Shown here piece by piece: positions 8,591 to 16,745 of a stretch of DNA of 40,950 bases (positions are counted from its first letter, which is position 1; each line of letters begins with the position of its first letter). Location of the stretch: assembly GCA_030747505.1 (NCBI GenBank), contig JASLKQ010000021.1, positions 1-40,950 of the forward strand, read 5' to 3'. This DNA is from Verrucomicrobiota bacterium. GTDB lineage: Bacteria; Verrucomicrobiota; Verrucomicrobiia; Limisphaerales; UBA1100. The notes beneath the pieces are model-generated. The model ran no database searches, was not told the origin of the DNA, and worked only from the letters and a program-made list of their open reading frames with translations. Position numbers and translations under genes: made by a program.

Positions 8591-10071
8591 TGGATTTGTC
8601 TTTAATCAGCTTGGAAGTTGGAGTTGCTCTTCTGGGTCTACTCATACTCTTGATTGATTTATGGACCCCTGAAGAGCGCAAGAAGCATCTTGGCTGGCTG
8701 GCAACTGGCGGTTTAGCCGCCGTTTTTTGTTACAGCTTCAGCACTTTTGATCAGGGCGACGCCATTATTAATGGCTACAGCAAAGATGCCTTGGCTGTTT
8801 ATTTCCAGGGATTCTTTGTCATGGCAGCGATTCTGGTGGTCCTCCTCACCATGAGCTACGCTCCCCGGATTCGTTCAGGAATCAGTGAACTCTACGCACT
8901 CACCTGTTTTGCTCTGGCCGGGATGACCTTTGCCGCAGGAGCCAGCAGCCTTGTCATGCTTTTTGCAGCTGTAGAGTTAATTACCATTACTTTCTATGTT
9001 CTAACCAGCTTTGAACGCCACCGGTTGCGATCGCTTGAGTCAGGCATCAAGTATTTAATTTTAGGAGCCGCCTCTTCAGCTATTATGGTTTTTGGTATCG
9101 CGCTGATTTACGGCAGCACCGGTGCTTTGGATTACCACGAGATAAACCGGGCCGCATTAGCCTCCACCGAACAACCCATGCAACTGCTCTTTCAGCTTGG
9201 AGTCATCATGGTTTTGAGCGGACTAGCTTTCAAGCTGGCAGCGGTCCCTTTTCAGCTCTGGGTGCCAGATGTGTACCAGGGGGCCCCCACTCCTGTAACA
9301 GCTTTTCTTTCCAGCGGATCCAAAGCGGCAGGAATCGTTTTAATGCTACGCCTGCTGGCTGAAGCTTGCCCTAGCCTCATGGATGAAGAGTGGCTACGAC
9401 AGCTGCTGGGACTGATGGCCGCTGCCACCATTCTCTATGGAAGCCTCTGTGCCCTTCGTCAACGCAACCTGAAGCGATTGCTCGGTTATTCCAGTATTGC
9501 CAGTGCCGGATACGTGCTGTTGGGCCTGGTTGTCTTAAACAACACCGGGGCACAGGCGGTTCTGTTTTATTTAGCCGGCTATATCTTTGCTGTTTTGGCT
9601 GCCTTTACGGTTATTTCAGTGGTCTCAGAGGAAAGCGACGATGAAGATATCAGTATTCTCGCAAACCTGCACCAACGCTCTCCTTTGATGGCAGTCGCCC
9701 TTACCCTTTCCATTGTGTCTTTGGCCGGCATCCCTCCCTTGGCCGGTTTTCTGGGCAAATTCACGCTGCTACGGGCAGTCTTTGAAGCAATGGAGACCAT
9801 CCCGGGACTACCTTGGATTATTGGAGCAGCAATGATTGGGGTCGTAATTTCACTCTATTATTACTTCGGTGTTATCCGGGAAATCTATTGGGGCACCGGA
9901 CGGTTTTGGGAAGAGAAGAAACCTTCGACAGAACCTCTGGATTGCCCAAGGACAGCTGAAATCGTACTTTTAATGTGCCTATTTGGCCTGATCGGGTTGG
10001 GCCTCTTTCCTGAACCCATGCTGAGTCTCGCCGGAGAGGCTACAAGCAATCTTTTCTCAGCGTCACGCTGA
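8590..10071 (+). CDS. nuoN: NADH-quinone oxidoreductase subunit N
   Basis: This is the third antiporter-like subunit (ND2 homologue), and the last gene of the nuo operon. The 493-residue polytopic protein contains FAAVELITITFYVLTSFERH with the conserved Glu, FQLWVPDVYQGAPTPVTAFL and LAGIPPLAGFLGKF. The ATG overlaps the nuoM stop by one base, with GAGGA about nine bases upstream. The stop codon lies inside an inverted repeat shared with the convergent pyk gene, only five bases away. No further nuo gene follows. Confidence 0.97.
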   Translation: MDLSLISLEVGVALLGLLILLIDLWTPEERKKHLGWLATGGLAAVFCYSFSTFDQGDAIINGYSKDALAVYFQGFFVMAAILVVLLTMSYAPRIRSGISELYALTCFALAGMTFAAGASSLVMLFAAVELITITFYVLTSFERHRLRSLESGIKYLILGAASSAIMVFGIALIYGSTGALDYHEINRAALASTEQPMQLLFQLGVIMVLSGLAFKLAAVPFQLWVPDVYQGAPTPVTAFLSSGSKAAGIVLMLRLLAEACPSLMDEEWLRQLLGLMAAATILYGSLCALRQRNLKRLLGYSSIASAGYVLLGLVVLNNTGAQAVLFYLAGYIFAVLAAFTVISVVSEESDDEDISILANLHQRSPLMAVALTLSIVSLAGIPPLAGFLGKFTLLRAVFEAMETIPGLPWIIGAAMIGVVISLYYYFGVIREIYWGTGRFWEEKKPSTEPLDCPRTAEIVLLMCLFGLIGLGLFPEPMLSLAGEATSNLFSASR

Positions 10072-10072
10072 G
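10056..10072. terminator. Hairpin at the nuoN/pyk convergence
   Basis: CTCAGCG (10056-10062), loop TCA and CGCTGAG (10066-10072) make a perfect 7-bp stem that spans the last codons and the stop of nuoN, five bases from the end of pyk. Neither strand has a proper T run after the stem, so this is not a classical intrinsic terminator. It may act as a bidirectional stop or 3'-end stabiliser for two convergent transcripts that have almost no room for separate terminators. Confidence 0.35.
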
Positions 10073-10076
10073 GAAT

Positions 10077-11486
10077 TTAAGCCACCTTGTGGATCTGAAC
10101 TGAATTGGATATTTTTTCCACAGCCTGGGTAGAGCTGCTGACCACAACCGTATCGCCAACCTCCAAATACCCGCGATCCTTGAGGGTGGCAAGCGCATCC
10201 AGCACCGGAAAATCCGGACAAAACCCCTCAATAATCACCGGTCTAACTCCACGAAACAACGCCATCTCACCGGCCACTCGCGCGCTGGCACACAAGGCAA
10301 GAATCTGAGAATGCTTCGGACGCATCCACGAGGACTCACGGACCATTCGCCCACTGACTGTAAACACCACCATCGCATCTGCATTCAAATCATCAGCCAT
10401 TCCCACGGCCGACTTCGCCAGTTTTTCGCGTTCATCGTTTAAATCCGCTTCTTTATGAAAACGTGCACCCCGTTCCTGTTCCATGCGACGGGCAATCCGA
10501 TCCATCACCTCCACACACATCACAGGAAACTGCCCGACTGAGGTTTCTCCGCTAAGCATAATCGCATCAGCCTGTTCAAAAACGGCATTAGCTACATCAG
10601 TCACCTCTGCCCGGGTGGGATGTGGTTCATTAATCATGCTCTCCAACATGTGAGTCGCCACGACAACCGGCTTACCCACTTTTAAGCACTGACGAACAAT
10701 TCGACGTTGAATAATGGGCAACTCCTCGTAGGGACATTCAACCCCCAGATCCCCTCGAGCAACCATAATGGCATCCGCTGCCCGAATGATGCGTTTGATT
10801 TGTTTTACCGCATGCTGATCCTCGACCTTCGCGACGACTCTGGGCGGATGCTCTTCAGACTGGATCAGCAGCTTCAATTGCTCCACATCAGCCGCCTCAC
10901 GAACAAATGAAAGGGCAAAATAGTCGATATCCAATTCCAAACCCACCGCTACATCAGCCTTATCCTTCTCAGTCAGGGCCGGAAGATTGACCTTGGTCCC
11001 AGGCAAATTGATATGCCGCCTACTCCCAAGGTTCCCACCAATTTCCACTTCGCATTCGGCTACATCGGTCGTTTTGTGGAGCACCTTCATCCGAATCAAT
11101 CCGTTATCAATAAGAATGGTGGCACCCTCTTCAATATCATCCAAGAAGCTGGGGTAATTAACTCTTGCCACCCGTGCCCCTTCTTTTTCGGGATTAGTGG
11201 TAAAGTCAAAACGTTCACCTTTAACCAAATCTACCGGAGCAGGCAAATCGCCGGTACGAATAGCGGGACCCTGCAAATCCATAAGAATCGCTGGCACACA
11301 ATCACGTATTGCAGCAGCAGTACGAATATTAGCCACTACCTCACGCACCCAGTCGTGCCGAGCATGAGACATGTTTAATCGAAACAGATTTGCCCCGGCA
11401 TCCATAAGAGCCCCGATCATTTCTTCCGTCTGTGTTACTGGCCCAAGTGTGACGAGAATTTGGGTTTGCCTATTTGCTTCTTGCAC
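10077..11486 (-). CDS. pyk: Pyruvate kinase
   Basis: This enzyme catalyses the last step of glycolysis, phosphoenolpyruvate + ADP to pyruvate + ATP, in the cytoplasm. The 469-residue length matches E. coli PykF. Motifs include LVTLGP at the N-terminus, FRLNMSHA (active-site Arg and Asn), VAKVED with the catalytic Lys, the signature MVARGDLGVE, and the ATHMLESM and MLSGETSVGQFP segments. The C-terminal domain (about 345-469) is complete. The gene stands alone and convergent to nuoN. It is divergent from the ferredoxin gene across a 138-base intergenic region that should hold both promoters. Confidence 0.96.
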   Translation of the reverse strand: MQEANRQTQILVTLGPVTQTEEMIGALMDAGANLFRLNMSHARHDWVREVVANIRTAAAIRDCVPAILMDLQGPAIRTGDLPAPVDLVKGERFDFTTNPEKEGARVARVNYPSFLDDIEEGATILIDNGLIRMKVLHKTTDVAECEVEIGGNLGSRRHINLPGTKVNLPALTEKDKADVAVGLELDIDYFALSFVREAADVEQLKLLIQSEEHPPRVVAKVEDQHAVKQIKRIIRAADAIMVARGDLGVECPYEELPIIQRRIVRQCLKVGKPVVVATHMLESMINEPHPTRAEVTDVANAVFEQADAIMLSGETSVGQFPVMCVEVMDRIARRMEQERGARFHKEADLNDEREKLAKSAVGMADDLNADAMVVFTVSGRMVRESSWMRPKHSQILALCASARVAGEMALFRGVRPVIIEGFCPDFPVLDALATLKDRGYLEVGDTVVVSSSTQAVEKISNSVQIHKVA

Positions 11487-11572
11487 AAACCGAGCCTACG
11501 AAATCGTTATTGTCCGAGCGAGAATATTTCCAGCCAACAAACTAATCCTGCGTCAGCGGTCACCAAATGAAC

Positions 11573-11601
11573 TTGATTTTAGCCCTTCGTCTGTTTAGGA
11601 T
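11573..11601 (+). promoter_or_regulatory. Candidate sigma-70 promoter of the ferredoxin gene
   Basis: TTGATT (11573-11578) and TAGGAT (11596-11601) are separated by 17 bases, and each matches its -35/-10 consensus at four of six positions. It lies 23 bases before the ferredoxin ATG. This rests on sequence resemblance only. Confidence 0.3.
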
Positions 11602-11624
11602 TCCATCCGGGAATTGGTTTAACA

Positions 11625-11861
11625 ATGGCTACAAAAGAAGACAAATACGAAGACAACGCAGAGGGAAAGTACTACTGCGACTCCGAATGCATCGATTGCG
11701 ACTTGTGTCGTGAAACAGCACCTGAGAATTTCACACGCAACGAGGACGGCGGCTATTCTTTTGTCAAGAAACAGCCAGAAAATGAAGAAGAACAGGCCCT
11801 GTGCGAGGAAGCCATGGAAGCCTGCCCTGTTGAGGCCATCGGCAGTGATGGTGCCGATTAA
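11625..11861 (+). CDS. Small ferredoxin with one [4Fe-4S] cluster
   Basis: This 78-residue acidic protein is most likely a soluble cytoplasmic electron carrier. Ligands C22-x2-C25-x2-C28 and the remote C67 before Pro (EACPVEAI) form a single [4Fe-4S] site. The fourth cysteine of the first motif is absent (TAPE follows), so a second cluster cannot form. Two further cysteines, C18 and C60, could form a disulfide or replace a ligand. The layout resembles monocluster ferredoxins of the Fer4_13 type. It is monocistronic, with a candidate promoter upstream and a strong terminator 24 bases downstream. No obvious redox partner lies beside it, since the neighbours are pyk and cinA. Confidence 0.88.
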   Translation: MATKEDKYEDNAEGKYYCDSECIDCDLCRETAPENFTRNEDGGYSFVKKQPENEEEQALCEEAMEACPVEAIGSDGAD

Positions 11862-11884
11862 CCTCTACACAATGGAGATTTTTT

Positions 11885-11909
11885 AGCCCGCCTCTTGGCG
11901 GGCTTTTTT
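11885..11909 (+). terminator. Intrinsic terminator of the ferredoxin gene
   Basis: AGCCCGCC (11885-11892), loop TCTT and GGCGGGCT (11897-11904) form a perfect 8-bp GC-rich stem followed by a run of T. It is a classical rho-independent terminator on the + strand, 24 bases after the ferredoxin stop. On the opposite strand the stem is followed by A residues, so it would not stop cinA transcription. Confidence 0.92.
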
Positions 11910-11926
11910 CTTCTCCTTAATCCGGA

Positions 11927-13162
11927 TTAACCCTCAATGACCTGCCGTAATAGGTTTAGTGCCTGCTGGGTAGTCACGATTTTGAATGTTTCACGATCGC
12001 TCCTGTTGCACTCCTTCATCACCTCTGTTCCCTGTGGTGTCGCCAACGCAATAAATACAGTGCCCACCGGCTTTTCTTTCGTCCCTCCAGTGGGACCTGC
12101 AATTCCGGTAGTAGCCAACGCATAATCTGCTCCGTGCCTCAATCGTGCCCCCTCAGCCATTTCTCTTGCGACTCTTTCACTTACCGCACCATCTGAATCT
12201 ATTGATTCAGATAAAACCCCGAGTGTATTCTCCTTGGATTCATTACTGTAAGTACAATAACCGGCCAGAAAAACAGAAGATGAACCAGGTACATTTGTAA
12301 TACGGTGAGAGAGAAGTCCTCCTGTACAGGATTCTGCCACCACCAAAGATTCCTTCCGTTCAGTCAGCACCCGTACAACCATTCCCTCTAAGAGGTCATC
12401 ATCCACGCCATATATATATTTACCTACTCGTTTGCGAACGGTTTCTTCACCCTGTTTAATCAGACTGAGTGCCTTAGCCCCGCAAGCAGTCAATCGTACG
12501 TCAACTTCCCCCATCCGTGCACAGTAACCGATCCGTAAGCCCGATGCAATCAGCTCGTTCAAAGGCTCACTAATAAGTTCTTCGACAGATGATTCTCCGA
12601 TACCCATTGTTTTGAAGGTTCTGGTGCTAAGAGGCTTTTCTGGAGGCAATTCTTTGGCAAGAATCGGAGCCACATGGTTAATATACATTGGATGCAGCTC
12701 GCGAGGGGGGCCAGGCAAAAGAATAAGCCAACCCTTACACGTCTGCATCATCAACCCCGGAGCTGTACCGTAATCGTTGGGTAACACTTTAGCACCCTGA
12801 GGAACCAATGCCTGCCCCATCACTGCATTTGGAATAGAACGATTGCGATTCTTAAAACGAGATACAATACGTTGACGAGTTTCGGCATGCTCCTCAAGAG
12901 GTGCCTCAAGCAACTCAGCAATGCGCTCACGGGTGATGTCATCACTGGTCGGCCCCAGCCCTCCTGTCACAATAATCAACTCACATCGAGAAATAGAATC
13001 CCTTACAGCAGCCTGTATTACCTCGCCATTGTCAGGAATAGTTTGTTGAAAACCCAACTCATAACCGGCCAAAGCCAGCTGTTGGCCAAGCCACTGCTGG
13101 TGTATATTCAAAACCCTTCCCATTAGGAGCTCGGTTCCGGTATTAATCAATTCCACTCGCAC
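11927..13162 (-). CDS. cinA: CinA-family protein (nicotinamide-nucleotide amidohydrolase)
   Basis: This two-domain protein of 411 residues has an N-terminal MoCF/COG1058 domain (about 1-170, with TGTELLMG and VTGGLGPTSDD) and a C-terminal CinA amidase domain (about 250-411, with ESCTGGLLSHRIT and TTGIAGPTGGT). The family deamidates nicotinamide mononucleotide in pyridine nucleotide recycling, and the N-terminal domain has ADP-ribose pyrophosphatase activity in studied members. The historic competence link need not apply here. The length is normal and both domains look intact. It is divergent from the Fur-family gene, with about 80 bases between the two preferred starts. Confidence 0.94.
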   Translation of the reverse strand: MRVELINTGTELLMGRVLNIHQQWLGQQLALAGYELGFQQTIPDNGEVIQAAVRDSISRCELIIVTGGLGPTSDDITRERIAELLEAPLEEHAETRQRIVSRFKNRNRSIPNAVMGQALVPQGAKVLPNDYGTAPGLMMQTCKGWLILLPGPPRELHPMYINHVAPILAKELPPEKPLSTRTFKTMGIGESSVEELISEPLNELIASGLRIGYCARMGEVDVRLTACGAKALSLIKQGEETVRKRVGKYIYGVDDDLLEGMVVRVLTERKESLVVAESCTGGLLSHRITNVPGSSSVFLAGYCTYSNESKENTLGVLSESIDSDGAVSERVAREMAEGARLRHGADYALATTGIAGPTGGTKEKPVGTVFIALATPQGTEVMKECNRSDRETFKIVTTQQALNLLRQVIEG

Positions 13163-13242
13163 AGCCGAAGGTTCGCACGATGGTTGATAAGGCGCAATCC
13201 CTGGGCATTGACTTAATAAGTCTCCCTCTTATAATAGAGCCA

Positions 13243-13716
13243 ATGTCGGAGCCTGATCGAGCAGCAACGAAGGAGAAGTTCCTTCAATTTTTGGATCAAA
13301 AAAATCTCCGAATCACTTCCCAACGCCGTGCCATCGTGGACACCGTATTCAGTACTGATCAGCATTTCACCGCTGAACAGCTGCTGGAATGGGCCCGCGA
13401 AAAAGATTCGAGTGTTTCACGAGCCACCGTTTACCGTACCCTGCCCTTGCTTACCGAAAGTGGGCTGGTACACGAAATGGATTTCGGGAAAGACTACAAA
13501 ATTTATGACCCCAACTACGCAGCACACCCCAACCACAACCATATCATATGTAATGATTGCGACAAAATCGTCGAATTTGAAAGTGAGCGGTTGGATGCGT
13601 TGGAAAATGAAATATCGGGCAAGCTTGGGTTTGAGGTGCAGTCGCAGCAACTTACCATCAATGCCTCTTGTGAGGAAATGAAACGCGTTGGGGCATGTAA
13701 GAATAAAGGGGAATAA
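13243..13716 (+). CDS. fur: Fur-family metal-responsive transcriptional regulator
   Basis: This is a DNA-binding repressor of the ferric uptake family. I chose the ATG at 13243 (157 residues), because an earlier in-frame start at 13180 adds 21 residues that do not resemble the family. The winged helix covers about residues 20-85 (ITSQRRAIVDTV, then SVSRATVYRTLPLLTESGLV). A HPNHNHIICNDC segment (95-106) supplies the dimerisation-domain metal ligands, with C103/C106. A second cysteine pair, C143 and C152, is spaced by eight residues, wider than the x2-x4 spacing common in Fur and PerR. It could therefore be a Fur, PerR or Zur paralogue, and the metal cannot be read from the sequence. Confidence 0.9.
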   Translation: MSEPDRAATKEKFLQFLDQKNLRITSQRRAIVDTVFSTDQHFTAEQLLEWAREKDSSVSRATVYRTLPLLTESGLVHEMDFGKDYKIYDPNYAAHPNHNHIICNDCDKIVEFESERLDALENEISGKLGFEVQSQQLTINASCEEMKRVGACKNKGE

Positions 13717-13734
13717 CCCTTCCTTTATACATTC

Positions 13735-15153
13735 TCACTCCACAGAAATTTCCTGCCGTATGGAAAATTTTTCTATCCGCTTTCTCAGGGTAGCTCTGGT
13801 AATCCCCAACAACTTCGCAGCCTGAACCTGGTTGCCGCCAGTTTCCTTCAAGGCATTAATCACCAACTCACGTTCCACTGCCGGGATCACCTTAAGATCA
13901 GGATTGTTCCTTGCCCACCGAAACAGCTTGGCTGACAACCCACTGAAGTCATCCCCATCAGCATCAGGACCCTCTTCTGAGTGTCCGCTCAAGATTTCCG
14001 AAGGCAGATTATCAGCTATAATCGCCTCACTCTTGGCCATCACCAAGGCCCGTTTTATTGTATTCTCCAACTCTCGAACATTACCCGGCCAATCATAATC
14101 CTTCAGCAAGGCAATCGCGCCTGCTTGAATTGTCTTGGGTTTCTTGGGCTTAGGAGAGTTTCTGGAAAGAAAATAGCTGACTAGTTGAGGAATATCTTCA
14201 CTACGTTCACGCAAAGGAGGCAATTTAATGCGCACGACATTAAGCCGATAAAAGAGATCTTCCCTGAAGTCTCCAGCAGCAACCGTCTCTTCCAAAGGTC
14301 TATTCGTGGCGGCTATCAAACGAACATCAGTTTTAAACGACTTATTTCCTCCAACCCGCTCAAAAGTTCCATCCTGTAAAACCCGTAAAATCTTGGTTTG
14401 CGTGGCCAATGTCATATCCCCAATTTCATCGAGGAAAATGGTGCCTCCATCAGATTGCTCAAACTTCCCGATTCGCTGACTGGTGGCTCCAGTAAAAGCC
14501 CCTTTCTCATGACCGAACAACTCACTTTCAAGCAAATTTTCGGGGATAGCTGCACAGTTGATGGCCAAGTAGGAACGGTCATTACGTTGGCTGTGCGTAT
14601 AAATAGCCCGGGCCACCAGTTCCTTGCCAGTACCACTTTCACCAGTAATGAGTGCTGTTGCATCGCTGGAAGCCAGTTGACCAATGGTCTTGAACACTTC
14701 CTGCATAGCTGCGCTCTGGCCGATAATGCCCAAATCATAATCCTCTTCCTCAAGAAGCGGTTCATAGGAAACCACCTGTTTCATTGATCTGGCCGCATCA
14801 AGTGCTTTAGCAACCAGTTCCTCAAGTTTGGTCACATCAAACGGCTTCAAAATATAATCATAGGCCCCGTGCTTCATGGCCTGGATTGCCGTTTGAGTGG
14901 TGCCAAAAGCTGTCATGAGGATAACCGGAGTTTTGGTGTCAAACTCACGCAATTGTTGAAGTGTTTCAATCCCAGTAATTCCCCCCATACGTACATCCAT
15001 GATAACCAAATCCGGCTGGATTTGCGGAATCAGATCCAATGCCTCTTCGCCACTGGCAGCCGTACTCAACTCTAACCCGTCTTTACTACCGAAAATACGT
15101 TCAAAGGAGTAGCGAACGTCCGCCTCATCATCAATGAGCAATAGTTTATCCAT
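13735..15153 (-). CDS. Sigma-54-dependent response regulator, NtrC family
   Basis: This 472-residue activator has a receiver domain (1-120; acidic D9/D10, phospho-acceptor D53, K103), a sigma-54 AAA+ domain (about 142-375; Walker A GESGTGKE at 171-178, GAFTGA loop at 218-223) and a C-terminal Fis-type helix-turn-helix (NQVQAAKLLGITRATLRKRI). It would remodel RNA polymerase carrying RpoN at promoters with -24/-12 elements. No histidine kinase gene lies beside it, so the input signal is unknown. It follows the nucleotidyltransferase gene by 33 bases and is probably cotranscribed with it. Overall it resembles the NtrC/ZraR/AtoC group; a finer name is not justified. Confidence 0.95.
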   Translation of the reverse strand: MDKLLLIDDEADVRYSFERIFGSKDGLELSTAASGEEALDLIPQIQPDLVIMDVRMGGITGIETLQQLREFDTKTPVILMTAFGTTQTAIQAMKHGAYDYILKPFDVTKLEELVAKALDAARSMKQVVSYEPLLEEEDYDLGIIGQSAAMQEVFKTIGQLASSDATALITGESGTGKELVARAIYTHSQRNDRSYLAINCAAIPENLLESELFGHEKGAFTGATSQRIGKFEQSDGGTIFLDEIGDMTLATQTKILRVLQDGTFERVGGNKSFKTDVRLIAATNRPLEETVAAGDFREDLFYRLNVVRIKLPPLRERSEDIPQLVSYFLSRNSPKPKKPKTIQAGAIALLKDYDWPGNVRELENTIKRALVMAKSEAIIADNLPSEILSGHSEEGPDADGDDFSGLSAKLFRWARNNPDLKVIPAVERELVINALKETGGNQVQAAKLLGITRATLRKRIEKFSIRQEISVE

Positions 15154-15186
15154 TTATGGTGCTTCCGGATGGTAAACAAATCAGAC

Positions 15187-16500
15187 TTAAAGTGCAGTCT
15201 TTTCCTTAACCCAAGTCAAAGCCTCTTCTCGGGTGGAGAATTCTTCCGATAACTGTTTATCCATAATTTCATTAAGCAATTTTCCCATCAATGGTCCTGA
15301 CTCAATTCCTAAATCCAATAAATCTTTCCCATCAACCAAAGGAGCTAAAAGCACCGGTTTTTCCTCAAGCAACAATTTCTGCTCGCATAAGAAATCATAA
15401 ATATCCAGCTTCCCGTGAGAACCGAGGCAATCCAACCTATGCTGCTCCAGTTCCAAATCGAAATTTGGTCTTAGCAGCATCCTGCGGAGGGTGGCTTTGC
15501 GCATTTTTTTTGCATCCTTAAACTGCATGTGATGGCATACGACCTGAGCTGCCGCCTCGATATCTACTCTGGGAAAACGCAGCCGCCTTAATATATTCTT
15601 CGTCATTTCTGCCCCAATCTTTTCGTGGGAATAAAAATGAATTCTTCCATCATTCCCAACAGAACTTGTATGAGGCTTTGCAATATCGTGCAACAGAACA
15701 GTCCAAGGTAATATGTGAGAAGCATCCTTTGACATAAGTGAGAGCATCAACCGGATATGATTGAATACCGAACCTTCAGGATGAAAATCAGATGATTGCT
15801 CACAATCAATCGTAGCCGCCAATTCTGGAAGCACGTGTTCAAGTAATCCACTTTCCAGAAGTAAATCCAAACCACGGGCAGCATGAGGAGGACTGAAAAG
15901 TTTGCAGAGTTCATCACGAACCCGCTCAGCACTAACAGTTCCAATTAAAGATGCCTGAGCTCTCAGCGCCGCAAAAGTGCCCGGTTCGATATGATAATCC
16001 AGCTGGGCAGCAAACCGGATTGCACGCAACAAGCGCAAATGATCTTCAGCGAACCGCTCCTCAGGGCTCCCAATTGTTCTAATAACCTTCCGGTTTAGAT
16101 CACTTTGCCCTCCGATCCAGTCGTGCACAGTGTCGGTTAATGGATCTAGGAATAACCCATTGACTGTGAAATCACGACGACTGGCATCGGTCTTTGCATC
16201 GGAAAACTGGACCTTCGTTGGTCTCCGTCCATCCTGATATCCATCTTCAGTACGAAAGGTAGCAACCTCAAACTGCCCTCCATCTTTCAAAACAATAATT
16301 ACACCATAATTTTCCCCTACACCAACCGTTTTTGAAAAAAGAGCTTGTATTTCCTCTGGATGCGCACCGGTAGCAATGTCATAATCCTGTGGATTGACCC
16401 CACGCAACTCATCTCGTACACACCCCCCCACAAAATAAGCCTCATGACCGGCTTGCTGCAGGCGTTTTAATATCTCTATTGCAATTTCGCGCTGGGTCAT
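15187..16500 (-). CDS. CCA tRNA nucleotidyltransferase / poly(A) polymerase family protein
   Basis: This class II nucleotidyltransferase acts on RNA 3' ends, adding CCA to tRNA or AMP to RNA. The N-terminal fold shows the YFVGGCVRDELRG motif (22-34) and catalytic carboxylates D39 and D41 in PQDYDIATG. RRDFTVNGLFLDP and the tRNA NucTransf2-type region follow. A downstream HD domain contains LLHDIAKPHTS. At 437 residues it is in the usual range; CCA-adding and poly(A)-adding members cannot be separated by eye. The ATG comes directly after the T run of the rpsU terminator, leaving no room for a Shine-Dalgarno sequence. Confidence 0.93.
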   Translation of the reverse strand: MTQREIAIEILKRLQQAGHEAYFVGGCVRDELRGVNPQDYDIATGAHPEEIQALFSKTVGVGENYGVIIVLKDGGQFEVATFRTEDGYQDGRRPTKVQFSDAKTDASRRDFTVNGLFLDPLTDTVHDWIGGQSDLNRKVIRTIGSPEERFAEDHLRLLRAIRFAAQLDYHIEPGTFAALRAQASLIGTVSAERVRDELCKLFSPPHAARGLDLLLESGLLEHVLPELAATIDCEQSSDFHPEGSVFNHIRLMLSLMSKDASHILPWTVLLHDIAKPHTSSVGNDGRIHFYSHEKIGAEMTKNILRRLRFPRVDIEAAAQVVCHHMQFKDAKKMRKATLRRMLLRPNFDLELEQHRLDCLGSHGKLDIYDFLCEQKLLLEEKPVLLAPLVDGKDLLDLGIESGPLMGKLLNEIMDKQLSEEFSTREEALTWVKEKTAL

Positions 16501-16525
16501 AAAAAAAGCGCGCCACTAGGCGCGC
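16501..16525 (-). terminator. Intrinsic terminator downstream of rpsU
   Basis: On the - strand a perfect 7-bp stem GCGCGCC/GGCGCGC (positions 16508-16514 and 16519-16525) with a 4-base loop is followed by seven T residues (16507-16501). It lies 22 bases after rpsU. The T run ends exactly at the ATG of the nucleotidyltransferase gene (16500-16498), so terminator and translation start of the next gene overlap. Confidence 0.92.
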
Positions 16526-16547
16526 CACATATTCGATTAATAAAAAA

Positions 16548-16745
16548 TCAATAGTCTGCATAACGCGCAGCCAACATGGCCTGAAACTTTGAAACCTTCA
16601 TCTTACGCCTTTTCCGCTCGCTTGGCTTTTCAAATGCCCGGCGATTACGTACATCCTTAATGGTTCCCTCGCGGTCTATCTTTTTCTTCAAACGCCGCAG
16701 GGCCCGCTCAACCGGTTCACCTTTTTTCAGTTTTATCTCAGTCAT
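16548..16745 (-). CDS. rpsU: 30S ribosomal protein bS21
   Basis: This small, very basic ribosomal protein of the 30S platform takes part in initiation near the anti-Shine-Dalgarno end of 16S rRNA. The start at 16745 gives 65 residues, the standard bS21 size, beginning TEIKLKKGEPVERALRRLKKK. An earlier in-frame start at 16811 would add 22 residues foreign to the family. The Lys/Arg-rich stretch EKPSERKRRKMK is typical. A weak AGAGAG precedes the start. A strong terminator follows 22 bases after the stop, and the next gene on the same strand begins at its end. Confidence 0.96.
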   Translation of the reverse strand: MTEIKLKKGEPVERALRRLKKKIDREGTIKDVRNRRAFEKPSERKRRKMKVSKFQAMLAARYADY

